From CAYGZM01 sp964354365 (GTDB taxonomy: Bacteria; Planctomycetota; Phycisphaerae; Sedimentisphaerales; Anaerobacaceae): a stretch of 37,706 bases of DNA. Under the pieces are notes generated by a model, which saw only the letters and a list, made by a program, of their open reading frames with translations, made no database searches and was not told the DNA's origin. The position numbers and the translations under genes were made by a program. This document shows positions 24,059-30,883 of the stretch, piece after piece. The first letter of the stretch is position 1. Every line of letters begins with the position of its first letter. The stretch spans positions 1-37,706 of the forward strand of contig CAYGZM010000021.1 in the NCBI GenBank assembly GCA_964354365.1, written 5' to 3'.

Positions 24059-24793
24059 TCAGTGCAGCAAGTTGGTAAGCACGAGTATTCTCGTGCAGTT
24101 GGGGCAGCGTATGATCTCGTCTTTGCTCATAAGTAAATTGACGGATTCAGCGGTGATGCCCATGAAACAGCCGCCGCAGCTATAGGTCTCCCTCTTGTCA
24201 TTCTGCTGTTCAATCGATGTAACGGCCTGGCCGTCGTATGTTTCAGCGACCCGCTTGAATAATTCCAAGTGTTTGCGGGGTATATCCTTTGCCGCCTGGT
24301 TCCACTCAGCCTGGATTTCGTCGATTTCGGCCTGGTACTTTCCTGTCAGTGTCTCGGACTCGGTGCGCGTCTTTTCCAGTTGCTGCTTCTGGTCGGCTAT
24401 CTGCTTGAGGACATCCCGGCACTCGGCCTCGTCGGCCTCTATATCTTTTAGCAGCTCCAGGAGCTGGGTCTCAATCTTTGAATTGTCGGCCTTGGTCGTA
24501 TTGAGCTGGGTAAGTACGGCGGCGTATTCCCTGTTGGTCTTTGCGGTGTTAAGGGAGGCTCTGAGCCTGGTAATCTCATCGTCTCTGGTCTTGAGCTCGA
24601 GCTCCAGCCGATCATACTGAACCTTGGTGAGCTGAATCTCTTCTTTTTTTGCCCCGAGGGCGTTTTGAAGGCTCCTGACCTGGTTTTCCTGTATCACTAC
24701 GTTTCTTCTGCATCTTGTGAGTTTTGCCTTTGCGGCTCGCAGACGATTTTCAACACTCTGAAGTTTTGTCAGCCCATTCAGTACGGGTCCCAT
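24059..24793 (-). CDS. C4 zinc-ribbon coiled-coil protein (CT398-like)
   Basis: A 244-residue cytoplasmic protein. Residues 1-185 are a long coiled coil rich in Lys, Glu, Gln and Leu (KLQSVENRLRAAKAKL, TKVQYDRLELELKTRDDEI). The C-terminal 45 residues carry a four-cysteine zinc ribbon: CGGC (after ETYS) and CPNC (after DEIIR). This is the layout of the widespread zf-RING_7/CT398 family, whose exact role is unsettled; nucleic-acid binding has been proposed. AAGGAG precedes the ATG with good spacing. It lies 43 bp upstream of the RNase HI-PurN gene on the same strand, and genes of this family often stand next to an RNase HI gene in bacteria, which supports the call and suggests a joint role in nucleic-acid metabolism. 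Confidence 0.85.
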   Translation of the reverse strand: MGPVLNGLTKLQSVENRLRAAKAKLTRCRRNVVIQENQVRSLQNALGAKKEEIQLTKVQYDRLELELKTRDDEITRLRASLNTAKTNREYAAVLTQLNTTKADNSKIETQLLELLKDIEADEAECRDVLKQIADQKQQLEKTRTESETLTGKYQAEIDEIQAEWNQAAKDIPRKHLELFKRVAETYDGQAVTSIEQQNDKRETYSCGGCFMGITAESVNLLMSKDEIIRCPNCTRILVLTNLLH

Positions 24794-25006
24794 TTGTGCT
24801 CCTTAACCCTGCTCAGGAACTCTTGAACCCTGCATTATCATCGTTAGACTTGCAGAGTGCAACAGAATTATTTGCCGATTTTCCTGCGAATTTTCAGGTT
24901 CTTTGCTGATTTGCATTATTGGCCTCTGCGTATCGGAATTTGGATGGGCTCGCTGGGGCTCGTTTTAATTTTGGAGTAAAGGTTTTTCTTTTGCCCGGGC
25001 CGCCTA

Positions 25007-25012
25007 TATAAT
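25007..25012 (+). promoter_or_regulatory. Candidate -10 box for a leaderless transcript
   Basis: TATAAT ends 9 bp before the A of the peptidase ATG, and no Shine-Dalgarno sequence lies between them. Transcription would begin at or beside the start codon. The -35 is weak (TTTTCT at 24984-24989). Nothing else is seen in the 24794-25006 gap. Confidence 0.4.
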
Positions 25013-25021
25013 TGGCCTGCA

Positions 25022-26134
25022 ATGAAGGATTTTCTGAGCAGACTTGTTCAAGCCGAAACGACCGCCCGCACCGGCGAATTGGCCGGTGCGGAGGTGATTT
25101 GCGCTGAACTGGGGCGCAGCGGCATAGAGGCCCGCATAGACGCCTGGGACAGGACCAGGGCCAATGTTTGGGCGCGGATCGAATCGGGCGGGAGCAGGGC
25201 CGCATTGCTATTCGCCTGCCATCTTGACGTTGTGGGCCCCGGCGAAGCGGCCTGGAAGCATCCGCCCTTTGGCGGCATCGAGAGCAACGGCAGGATTCAC
25301 GGCAGGGGGGCGGCGGATATGAAGGGGGGTATAGCGGCCATAGTCACCGCTATCAGGCGGATTGTCGATTCCGGCGTGGGGCTGCTCGGGGATATCGTAT
25401 TTGTGGCGGCGGCGGGCGAAGAGACGGATAGCTGCGGGGCGACCAGGTTTATCAGCAAGCGCGGCGAGCTTCCCGACTTTGCGGGCGTGGTTATCCCGGA
25501 GCCGACGGATTTCGAGATTGTAACCGCTCATAGGGGGATGCTTTGGCTTGAGGTTACGACGATAGGCAAGGCCGCCCACGGCTCGGCGCCGCAGCTTGGC
25601 GTAAATGCGATAGCCTCGATGAAGGCCGTTCTGGACGAGCTGGAAAATTATGATATTCCCGTCGAGCCGCACAAGCTGTTAGGCGGTTGTTCGATGAGCA
25701 TCAACACGATTGCCGGCGGCAACGCGATTAATGTTGTGCCGGACAAATGCACGCTTGGAATAGACATTCGCACCCTGCCCGCCCAGAATCACGATGGAAT
25801 TCTCAGTGACTTACGAGAAATCCTGGCAAAACTAAAGTCCAGGGATTCGGCGTTTGATGCTGAGGTCTCGGTCGTGCGGGAGGTAGGGCCGCTCGGGACC
25901 GATTGCGAGAGTGATTTTGTCAGGGATTTCTGCCGGGCGGTGGGGATCAGCCGAACCAGGGCGGTCGGGTTCACGACGGACGGGCCTCATTTTACCGCTC
26001 TTGGCGCGCCGGTGGTGATTTTTGGCCCCGGCAAGCCGGAGCTTTGCCACAAGCCCGACGAATACATCGAAATCAGCGATGTCGAAAGGGCCGTTGACTA
26101 CTACAAGAGCATCATTTTGAAATTCTTGTCCTGA
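25022..26134 (+). CDS. M20-family metallopeptidase/deacylase (ArgE/DapE/ACY1-like)
   Basis: A 370-residue di-zinc hydrolase without a signal peptide, so cytoplasmic. Metal ligands and catalytic residues are in place: His67 and Asp69 (CHLDVVGPG), Asp99 (GRGAADMKGG), Glu133 as general base with Glu134 (AAGEETDSCG), Glu160 (VIPEPTD) and a C-terminal His (ELCHKPDEY). The dimerisation lid (about 175-280) contains KAAHGSAP and INTIAGGNAINVVPD, as in ArgE and DapE. It probably removes an acyl or succinyl group from an amino acid; from sequence alone ArgE, DapE or an aminoacylase cannot be separated. It stands alone, and translation may be leaderless. It ends before a long AT-richer gap. Confidence 0.9.
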   Translation: MKDFLSRLVQAETTARTGELAGAEVICAELGRSGIEARIDAWDRTRANVWARIESGGSRAALLFACHLDVVGPGEAAWKHPPFGGIESNGRIHGRGAADMKGGIAAIVTAIRRIVDSGVGLLGDIVFVAAAGEETDSCGATRFISKRGELPDFAGVVIPEPTDFEIVTAHRGMLWLEVTTIGKAAHGSAPQLGVNAIASMKAVLDELENYDIPVEPHKLLGGCSMSINTIAGGNAINVVPDKCTLGIDIRTLPAQNHDGILSDLREILAKLKSRDSAFDAEVSVVREVGPLGTDCESDFVRDFCRAVGISRTRAVGFTTDGPHFTALGAPVVIFGPGKPELCHKPDEYIEISDVERAVDYYKSIILKFLS

Positions 26135-26472
26135 TTGGGTTGGCAAACACAGAAAACGGTTATTATCGTCCCAAAGGTTGTGGGTGAACCAGACTTCTGG
26201 ATTTATCGCTTTGAGGCAACAGCATCTTGCTGTATTCTATGCAAGGAGAACCCGTTGTTCAACAATCTGAAGTCCTTGCAAGAGGAATTCATGCGAAAGC
26301 TATCCACAGCTTTCGGGACGATACTAAACGGTTTGTGATGCCATGCTTCAGGGTTTTTGCCCGCCTTCCGCGGAGTATCTTCCACCCCAGGGAAGTTGTC
26401 TTAAACTCTTGTTATCAAAGAAGTTAGCCAGATTGCCATCTCGCTGGCCCGATAATACTTGGGAAGAATTCC

Positions 26473-26501
26473 TTGACTTCTCCGGTTCGGCTTGGTAAAC
26501 T
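26473..26501 (+). promoter_or_regulatory. Weak promoter candidate
   Basis: TTGACT and TAAACT stand 17 bp apart. About 32 bp downstream of the -10 is a tiny ORF with a ribosome site. The 26135-26470 stretch before it shows no gene I would defend. Confidence 0.25.
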
Positions 26502-26532
26502 GTTTCCTGGATGATTGTTAAGGGGAGAGCGC

Positions 26533-26592
26533 GTGAATGTGCAGGTTATTTGCTGTGGAGTTTGTAGTATGAAGACAAAATGCAACCCATAG
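26533..26592 (+). CDS. Possible 19-residue cysteine-rich peptide
   Basis: GTG start with AAGGGGAG about 6 bases upstream, ending in TAG. The peptide MNVQVICCGVCSMKTKCNP has four cysteines. A weak promoter lies just upstream and a GACTTTTTTAGTC hairpin follows about 35 bases later. The coherent promoter, ribosome site and ORF order is the only support; it may be chance. Confidence 0.2.
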   Translation: MNVQVICCGVCSMKTKCNP

Positions 26593-26718
26593 AACCGTGG
26601 GCAAACCTATCTTGCCGATAAAAGACTTTTTTAGTCAAACTATGCGGTTCTTGGGACAGTACAAATAATTGGCCTAATTCATTTTATAGCCAAATCTCGA
26701 TAATAAGATGGTATGACT

Positions 26719-26999
26719 TAACGTAGTACTACAACGCCACTTGGATTTTGCCGGCAAGCATAATCTCTTGTTGCATAAGCAGTTACGATAGCATTGTCGA
26801 ATATAAACGATCAAGTCGGCTTTAAGGGCACTTTGGCGAATCCGAATTTGCGTTTTGCGCTTTACCGGCCACCAGCAGAACAAGCCTGTGGGGGCCGGGG
26901 CTGGCCTTCTGCCTGCTGGCAGCCTAAAGGCGATAAACGCGATTCTTGGGCACATAGACCCGATATTTGCAGCGTAAGTAGCGTTGTAGTAGTAGGTTA
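26719..26999. mobile_element. 281-bp element with 24-bp terminal inverted repeats
   Basis: The ends 26719-26742 and 26976-26999 are inverted copies matching at 21 of 24 positions (shared core CTACAACG / CGTTGTAG). No clear target duplication is seen. Thirteen bases of the end, GTAGCGTTGTAGT, recur at 1539-1551 before fdhF. The interior has a GC-rich patch but no convincing gene. Confidence 0.5.
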
Positions 27000-27067
27000 G
27001 TGATGAAAAGTGTCTCGCGCAAATGATCAGGCCAATTGCACCTGCGCGAATGAGAAAGGAGATTATC

Positions 27068-28120
27068 ATGACAAGGCGAATTCTTAGTAGAATACTGTTG
27101 GTCGTTGTTGCGATTTTCGGACTGTTTATTCTTTCGGGTGTTTTGCTGGCCCAGGGGAACAGCGATACGGCCTTCGAGCGCGTCAAGGCGGTCCAGGAAA
27201 GGCACACCGATACTCTTATGGGGATGAAAGGTGTCGTGGGCACTGCCGTCGGACTTGACGAATCCAACGGCCACGTAGTAATCGTGCTCGTGGAGAAAGA
27301 GGGCCTCGCCGGCATCCCCAACAATCTCGGCGGCGTCCCCGTTCGTCCCGTCGTTACAGGCAAGATCTACGCACTGCCAAAGGGTGGCAATGGTGGCGCT
27401 GGCAAACCTCCTGAACCTCCGGTAGATCCCACGGCCCGCTTTGGCCGCCCGGTTCCCATAGGAGTCTCGACAGGCCATCCGGCTATCACTGCGGGAACGA
27501 TAGGATGCAGAGTCAAAGATGCGGCGGGCAATGTTTACGCGCTAAGCAACAACCACGTTTACGCCAACGAAAACCGGGCCTCCATACGCGATCCAGTCAT
27601 CCAGCCCGGCACTTATGACGGCGGCAAATCCCCGGCTGATGATATCGGCACACTTGCTGATTTCGAGCTGATCAAGTTCGACGGATCCAATAATACGATC
27701 GATGCGGCAATCGCCCTTAGTTCGACCAGCCAGCTCGGCAATGCCACGCCCTCGGATGGTTACGGAACGCCAAAATCCACAACCGCGCCCGCCCTGCTTA
27801 ACATTAACGCATCCGTGAAAAAGTACGGACGGACAACAGGGCTTACAAAGGGAAAAATCTGGGCGACTAATGCAACAGTGAATGTCAGTTACAGCACCGG
27901 AACGGCCAGGTTTGTCCATCAGATCATTATAACCCCGGGCGCATTCAGCACAGGCGGCGATTCCGGTTCGCTCGTAGTTATGGATGGCGGCAAAGGAAGG
28001 AACCAAGCCGATGACCGCAAACCAGTCGGGCTGTTGTTTGCCGGTAACTCGTCGATGACGATCGCCTGCCCGATCAATCTCGTCCTCGTTCGCTTTGGCG
28101 TCAGTGTGGACGGGGAATAG
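27068..28120 (+). CDS. Exported trypsin-fold serine protease with N-terminal prodomain-like region
   Basis: A 350-residue protein; the ATG at 27068 is chosen because AAGGAG lies 7 bases upstream. A basic and hydrophobic signal peptide covers residues 1-29 (cleavage near LLAQG). Residues 33-103 form a small alpha/beta-looking domain (HTDTLMGMKGVVGTAVGL), then a Gly/Pro linker (105-120). The protease part has the chymotrypsin triad in order: His163 (ALSNNHVYA), Asp212 (NTIDAAIA) and Ser299 (TGGDSGSLV). The GCRVKDAAGNVYALSNNHV pattern resembles Nal1-type and other planctomycete trypsin-like proteins. It should cleave proteins outside the cytoplasm. The next gene encodes a separate homologue of its N-terminal domain, which suggests a propeptide or inhibitor role for that domain. 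Confidence 0.85.
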   Translation: MTRRILSRILLVVVAIFGLFILSGVLLAQGNSDTAFERVKAVQERHTDTLMGMKGVVGTAVGLDESNGHVVIVLVEKEGLAGIPNNLGGVPVRPVVTGKIYALPKGGNGGAGKPPEPPVDPTARFGRPVPIGVSTGHPAITAGTIGCRVKDAAGNVYALSNNHVYANENRASIRDPVIQPGTYDGGKSPADDIGTLADFELIKFDGSNNTIDAAIALSSTSQLGNATPSDGYGTPKSTTAPALLNINASVKKYGRTTGLTKGKIWATNATVNVSYSTGTARFVHQIIITPGAFSTGGDSGSLVVMDGGKGRNQADDRKPVGLLFAGNSSMTIACPINLVLVRFGVSVDGE

Positions 28121-28180
28121 ACTTGCATCACCGCCTTACAAGCGGCGCTTGGTCATGGCCAACCTGCGAAAGGATGCCGT

Positions 28181-28408
28181 GTGAGCGAAAAGACGATTGA
28201 GCAGGTGCTCGAAGAAAGAACCGACCAATGGATGGCGATCCCAGGCGTCGAGGGGACCGCTATAGGCCTGTTCCAAGGCGCGCCCTGCATCATGATTCTC
28301 TCGTCGGCGGATCCACAGCATTTACGCAGCGAAATCCCCGAAACTCTCAACGGGTATCAAGTCGTAATTCAACAGACCGGGACATTCCGGGCGCTGGAAG
28401 ACCAATAG
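28181..28408 (+). CDS. Small protein homologous to the N-terminal domain of the adjacent protease
   Basis: A 75-residue protein without a signal peptide; GTG start with GAAAGGA about 6 bases upstream. It aligns over nearly its full length with residues 37-103 of the protease 60 bp upstream: RTDQWMAIPGVEGTAIGL against HTDTLMGMKGVVGTAVGL, then a shared hydrophobic strand, IP..L.G..V, and a TG...AL ending. It is therefore a free-standing copy of the protease's prodomain-like region. Because it lacks an export signal, it may hold precursor enzyme inactive in the cytoplasm, or bind another protease. The family's function is not known to me. It is co-directional and probably co-transcribed with the protease. 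Confidence 0.75.
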   Translation: MSEKTIEQVLEERTDQWMAIPGVEGTAIGLFQGAPCIMILSSADPQHLRSEIPETLNGYQVVIQQTGTFRALEDQ

Positions 28409-28519
28409 TCCAAACGCGCCAAATCCCCCGTCGCTTTTTTGTGTCAGGCGCTGCGCATTTCGCTCGTGCTTTTCATAAAAAGGCGAGCTATAAGACGACG
28501 CCTGAGATTCTCCACCGGC

Positions 28520-28673
28520 TCAAGCAGCAGGGGCAATGCTGATAGGATCCGGCCGGCGGTTGAGGATGTAGTCGGCGAGGTCTCCGGGCGAGGGAAATCC
28601 GTACTTGTTTAGTGCTCCAGGAGTTGATATACTCCGGCCTGTATTGCTCGTTGTGGGTGATAGCTGCTATTGG
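28520..28673 (-). pseudogene. Possible frameshifted C-terminal gene remnant
   Basis: On the minus strand one frame reads AAITHNEQYRPEYINSW and, across an overlap near 28610, another reads ALNKYGFPSPGDLADYILNR and on to a stop at 28520. Both look like real protein but are in different frames, and the first has a stop just upstream. This fits a decayed gene end; chance is possible. No family assigned. The rest of the 28409-28703 gap holds nothing else clear. Confidence 0.3.
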
Positions 28674-28703
28674 TTATTGGTCTTTTAAGAAAGGAGAAAC
28701 AAG

Positions 28704-29456
28704 ATGCGGCGTTTAGCTTTTGTTGTGGCAGTGCTGAGTGTTGTGGCGTTGAGTTTTTGTATTGCGGGCGAGGGCGCCCGCCGGCCCGGCCCAATCAGGG
28801 TCCTGCTGATTACGGGCGACGATGTCTCCGCGCATCCGTGGCGGGAGATTTCCGAAACCACGCGGGAAGTCCTGGTCGCCTCGAAGAAATTCGACGTGCG
28901 AGTGTGCGAGGATCCGCTGATCCTCGAATCCGCGACGGCGCTGAAGGCGTACGACGTGATCGTCTTTACGATCTACAGCCAGCTTGTTCCGGTCATTCCC
29001 GAACAAGCCCAGGCGAACCTGCTGAACTTCGTGAAGGACGGGAAGGGCTTCTTTGTACAGCACCTTGCCACCGCCTCGTTCCCCAAGTGGGAGGAATTCG
29101 GCAAGCTGTGCGGGCGCAAATGGATAATGGGCACATCGGGGCACGGCCAGCGCGGCGTCTTCGAGGCCAAGGTCATCAACAAGGAGCATCCGATCACCGC
29201 AGGGATGGAGAGCTTTCGGACCGACGACGAGCTGTACGCCAAGCTGCAGGGCGCCGGCGAAATCAACGTGCTGATCGAGGCGGATTCCGACTGGAGCAAG
29301 AAGACCGAGCCTCTGATCTTTACCTTGAACTACGGCAAGGGCCGCACGGTGCATAACGCCTTCGGCCACGACCGCAAGGCCCTGATGAACCCGAACGTGC
29401 AGAAGATAATCGTCCGCGGCGTCGAGTGGGCGGCCACAGGAAAGGTCGAGCAATAA
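28704..29456 (+). CDS. Exported ThuA-like domain protein
   Basis: A 250-residue protein with a signal peptide (residues 1-21, MRRLAFVVAVLSVVALSFCI). The mature part is one ThuA/GATase1-like domain: a first strand IRVLLITGDDVSAHPWRE, a central AYDVIVFTIYSQ, FVKDGKGFFVQHLATASF, the KEHPITAGMESF motif typical of ThuA proteins, and GKGRTVHNAFGHD. ThuA was first linked to trehalose use in rhizobia, and many planctomycetes have several exported paralogues beside sugar-degradation genes. The usual glutamine amidotransferase cysteine-histidine pair is not evident, so a sugar-binding or sugar-modifying role is more likely. AAGGAG lies 8 bases before the ATG. It faces the convergent mltA operon. Confidence 0.88.
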   Translation: MRRLAFVVAVLSVVALSFCIAGEGARRPGPIRVLLITGDDVSAHPWREISETTREVLVASKKFDVRVCEDPLILESATALKAYDVIVFTIYSQLVPVIPEQAQANLLNFVKDGKGFFVQHLATASFPKWEEFGKLCGRKWIMGTSGHGQRGVFEAKVINKEHPITAGMESFRTDDELYAKLQGAGEINVLIEADSDWSKKTEPLIFTLNYGKGRTVHNAFGHDRKALMNPNVQKIIVRGVEWAATGKVEQ

Positions 29457-29552
29457 AAAAGCAGCGGTGTGTGTCGCATAACGAGGCAGTGATACGGTTC
29501 ATAAGAAGTATGCGCGCTGCCGGCGGGGAGCTATTGTGATCAAGGCCATCCC

Positions 29553-29603
29553 CAAGCCCTTCGGGCTTGAGGATGCCACACGGGCAATGTGCGCTAAAGC
29601 GCA
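29553..29603. terminator. Two hairpins between convergent genes
   Basis: CAAGCCC-TTC-GGGCTTG (29553-29569) and TGCGCT-AA-AGCGCA (29590-29603), the latter followed by TTTGTTTC. They may end transcription from the ThuA gene. Confidence 0.4.
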
Positions 29604-29699
29604 TTTGTTTCTTCTGACTGGTATGATTGGCCGGAGGAATTGACGCCAACCCTTGGGGTATCTGACGCAGGGGCAAGCCGTTTTCACGAATGGCGGACT

Positions 29700-30698
29700 C
29701 TACGCCTGCCAGGGGCGGGCTCTGCGCAGGTCATTGAGGATGTTTTTGGCGATGATGACGTTTTCTCTGACCTGGAAGTCGAGCATTCCGACGCAGGCGA
29801 AATCGGCGCCGTTTTCGAATGCGTATTTGAAGCCGTCTCTTGGATGAATGGCCCCGGCGGCAAGGACCTTATATGCAATCCAGGGCTTTTCGACCGTTCT
29901 CATAAACTCGATGGTCTTCTCGGCCTGGGTGCACCACATATTATCGTGCCCCGGCAGACTGCCGTCGGGCGGCCTTTGGTCTTTCGGCGTGGCTGACCAA
30001 TAGTTGTCGCTATGCAGGGTCTTCATATAGAAGTCCACCTCGACGCCGGCCTTCTCCAGCGCGATCGGGGCTGCTATATCGTGGCAGGCGACGCCGGCAA
30101 CCATTCCATTTTCCTTCATGTAGTCCACCGCCTTTGCCAGGAGGTCCACCCGCCCGTGCCTGGCCCAGAGGTCGCCGACCTCGCCCTGCACAAAGGCCCC
30201 CTCGGCCCCGTTGTCGGCCGCTATCTTGATCCTGCTAAAGTCCTTCGCCTGCGGGAAGCACTGGGCGAGCCACTGTATCTTTCCGCCGCGTTCGTTGCGG
30301 TACTTGTTGATGGCCCGCAGCGTTGGGTCGTTGCCGTCGGCGTAGGGATCGTTGACGGTCGAGATCATCGTGTTTATGCCGTTCTGCTCGCAGAGATCCC
30401 AGGTCTCCATGATCTTCTCGTCGGTGAAGTAGTTCCGCAGCAGAGAAGAGACGTAGATCAGGTCCCTGGCGTGTGCAAAGCCGTTTATCAGGTTCCCGCC
30501 GCAGATTATTCTGCTTACTTGCAGCTTGCCGATTCTGCTGGTCGGTAAATCTTGTCCGGCGGCCTGCTTCTCGGCATCGGTTGCCCCGGCGGTCTCTTTG
30601 GCCAGCAGTATTTTCTCCTCCAGGCTGAGCGCCAGTGCCCCGCCTGCGGCGACGGCGGATCTGGCGAGAAAGCCTCGCCGGTTTATTCTCTGCGACAT
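29700..30698 (-). CDS. Tat-exported TIM-barrel protein, aldo/keto-reductase-like
   Basis: A 332-residue protein. The N-terminus has a twin-arginine signal (RINRRGFLARSAVAAGGALAL), so it is exported folded, probably with a cofactor or metal. From about residue 52 the sequence follows an aldo/keto-reductase-like barrel: GKLQVSRIICGGNLINGF, then a helix with MIST, IAADNGAEGAFVQGEV, MVAGVACHDIAAP and AYKVLAAGAIHPRDGFKYAFENG. The classical Asp-Tyr-Lys-His tetrad is not clearly seen, so the catalytic activity is open. An AGGACC sequence precedes the ATG. It is the last gene of a minus-strand operon, 13 bp after the entericidin-like lipoprotein. Many exported planctomycete proteins of this kind sit in sugar-utilisation loci. 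Confidence 0.75.
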   Translation of the reverse strand: MSQRINRRGFLARSAVAAGGALALSLEEKILLAKETAGATDAEKQAAGQDLPTSRIGKLQVSRIICGGNLINGFAHARDLIYVSSLLRNYFTDEKIMETWDLCEQNGINTMISTVNDPYADGNDPTLRAINKYRNERGGKIQWLAQCFPQAKDFSRIKIAADNGAEGAFVQGEVGDLWARHGRVDLLAKAVDYMKENGMVAGVACHDIAAPIALEKAGVEVDFYMKTLHSDNYWSATPKDQRPPDGSLPGHDNMWCTQAEKTIEFMRTVEKPWIAYKVLAAGAIHPRDGFKYAFENGADFACVGMLDFQVRENVIIAKNILNDLRRARPWQA

Positions 30699-30711
30699 AA
30701 TTCGGTCCTGG

Positions 30712-30849
30712 TCATTCCTTTTCGACTATTTCGAGGGTCTTGTCGCCGATGAATTGGGCGTCTTCCTTCAGACCCTTAGCGGCGTTGCAGCCGATAAGCG
30801 AAAGCATCGCGACTAACAGTGCGACCAGGAGAAGTGTCTTCTTAGTCAT
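30712..30849 (-). CDS. Entericidin-like small lipoprotein
   Basis: A 45-residue protein: a basic start (MTKKTLLLVALLVAML), lipobox LIGC with Cys21, then about 25 charged residues (NAAKGLKEDAQFIGDKTLEI). The pattern Cys-Asn-x-x-x-Gly-x-x-x-Asp with a short amphipathic tail is that of the entericidin A/B family, whose E. coli members are small envelope lipoproteins acting as antidote and toxin peptides. AAGGAGG lies 8 bases before the ATG, a very strong ribosome site. It lies 34 bp after mltA and 13 bp before the TIM-barrel gene on the same strand, so all three are probably one transcript. Whether it affects lysis here is unknown. Confidence 0.8.
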   Translation of the reverse strand: MTKKTLLLVALLVAMLSLIGCNAAKGLKEDAQFIGDKTLEIVEKE

Positions 30850-30883
30850 ATTGTCAACCTCCTTGGAACTGGGTCAAAAGCCA

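Noticed and set aside
26135..26427. Short overlapping ORFs after the M20 peptidase
   Set aside because: No ribosome sites, no domains, and uneven composition; treated as non-coding.
26674..27363. Minus-strand ORF of 229 residues covering the TIR element
   Set aside because: It runs through the start of the protease gene and both inverted ends; composition is not protein-like.
28670..29356. Plus-strand ORF overlapping the ThuA-like gene in another frame
   Set aside because: The ThuA frame has the ribosome site, signal peptide and family motifs; this one is Arg/Gly-rich shadow.
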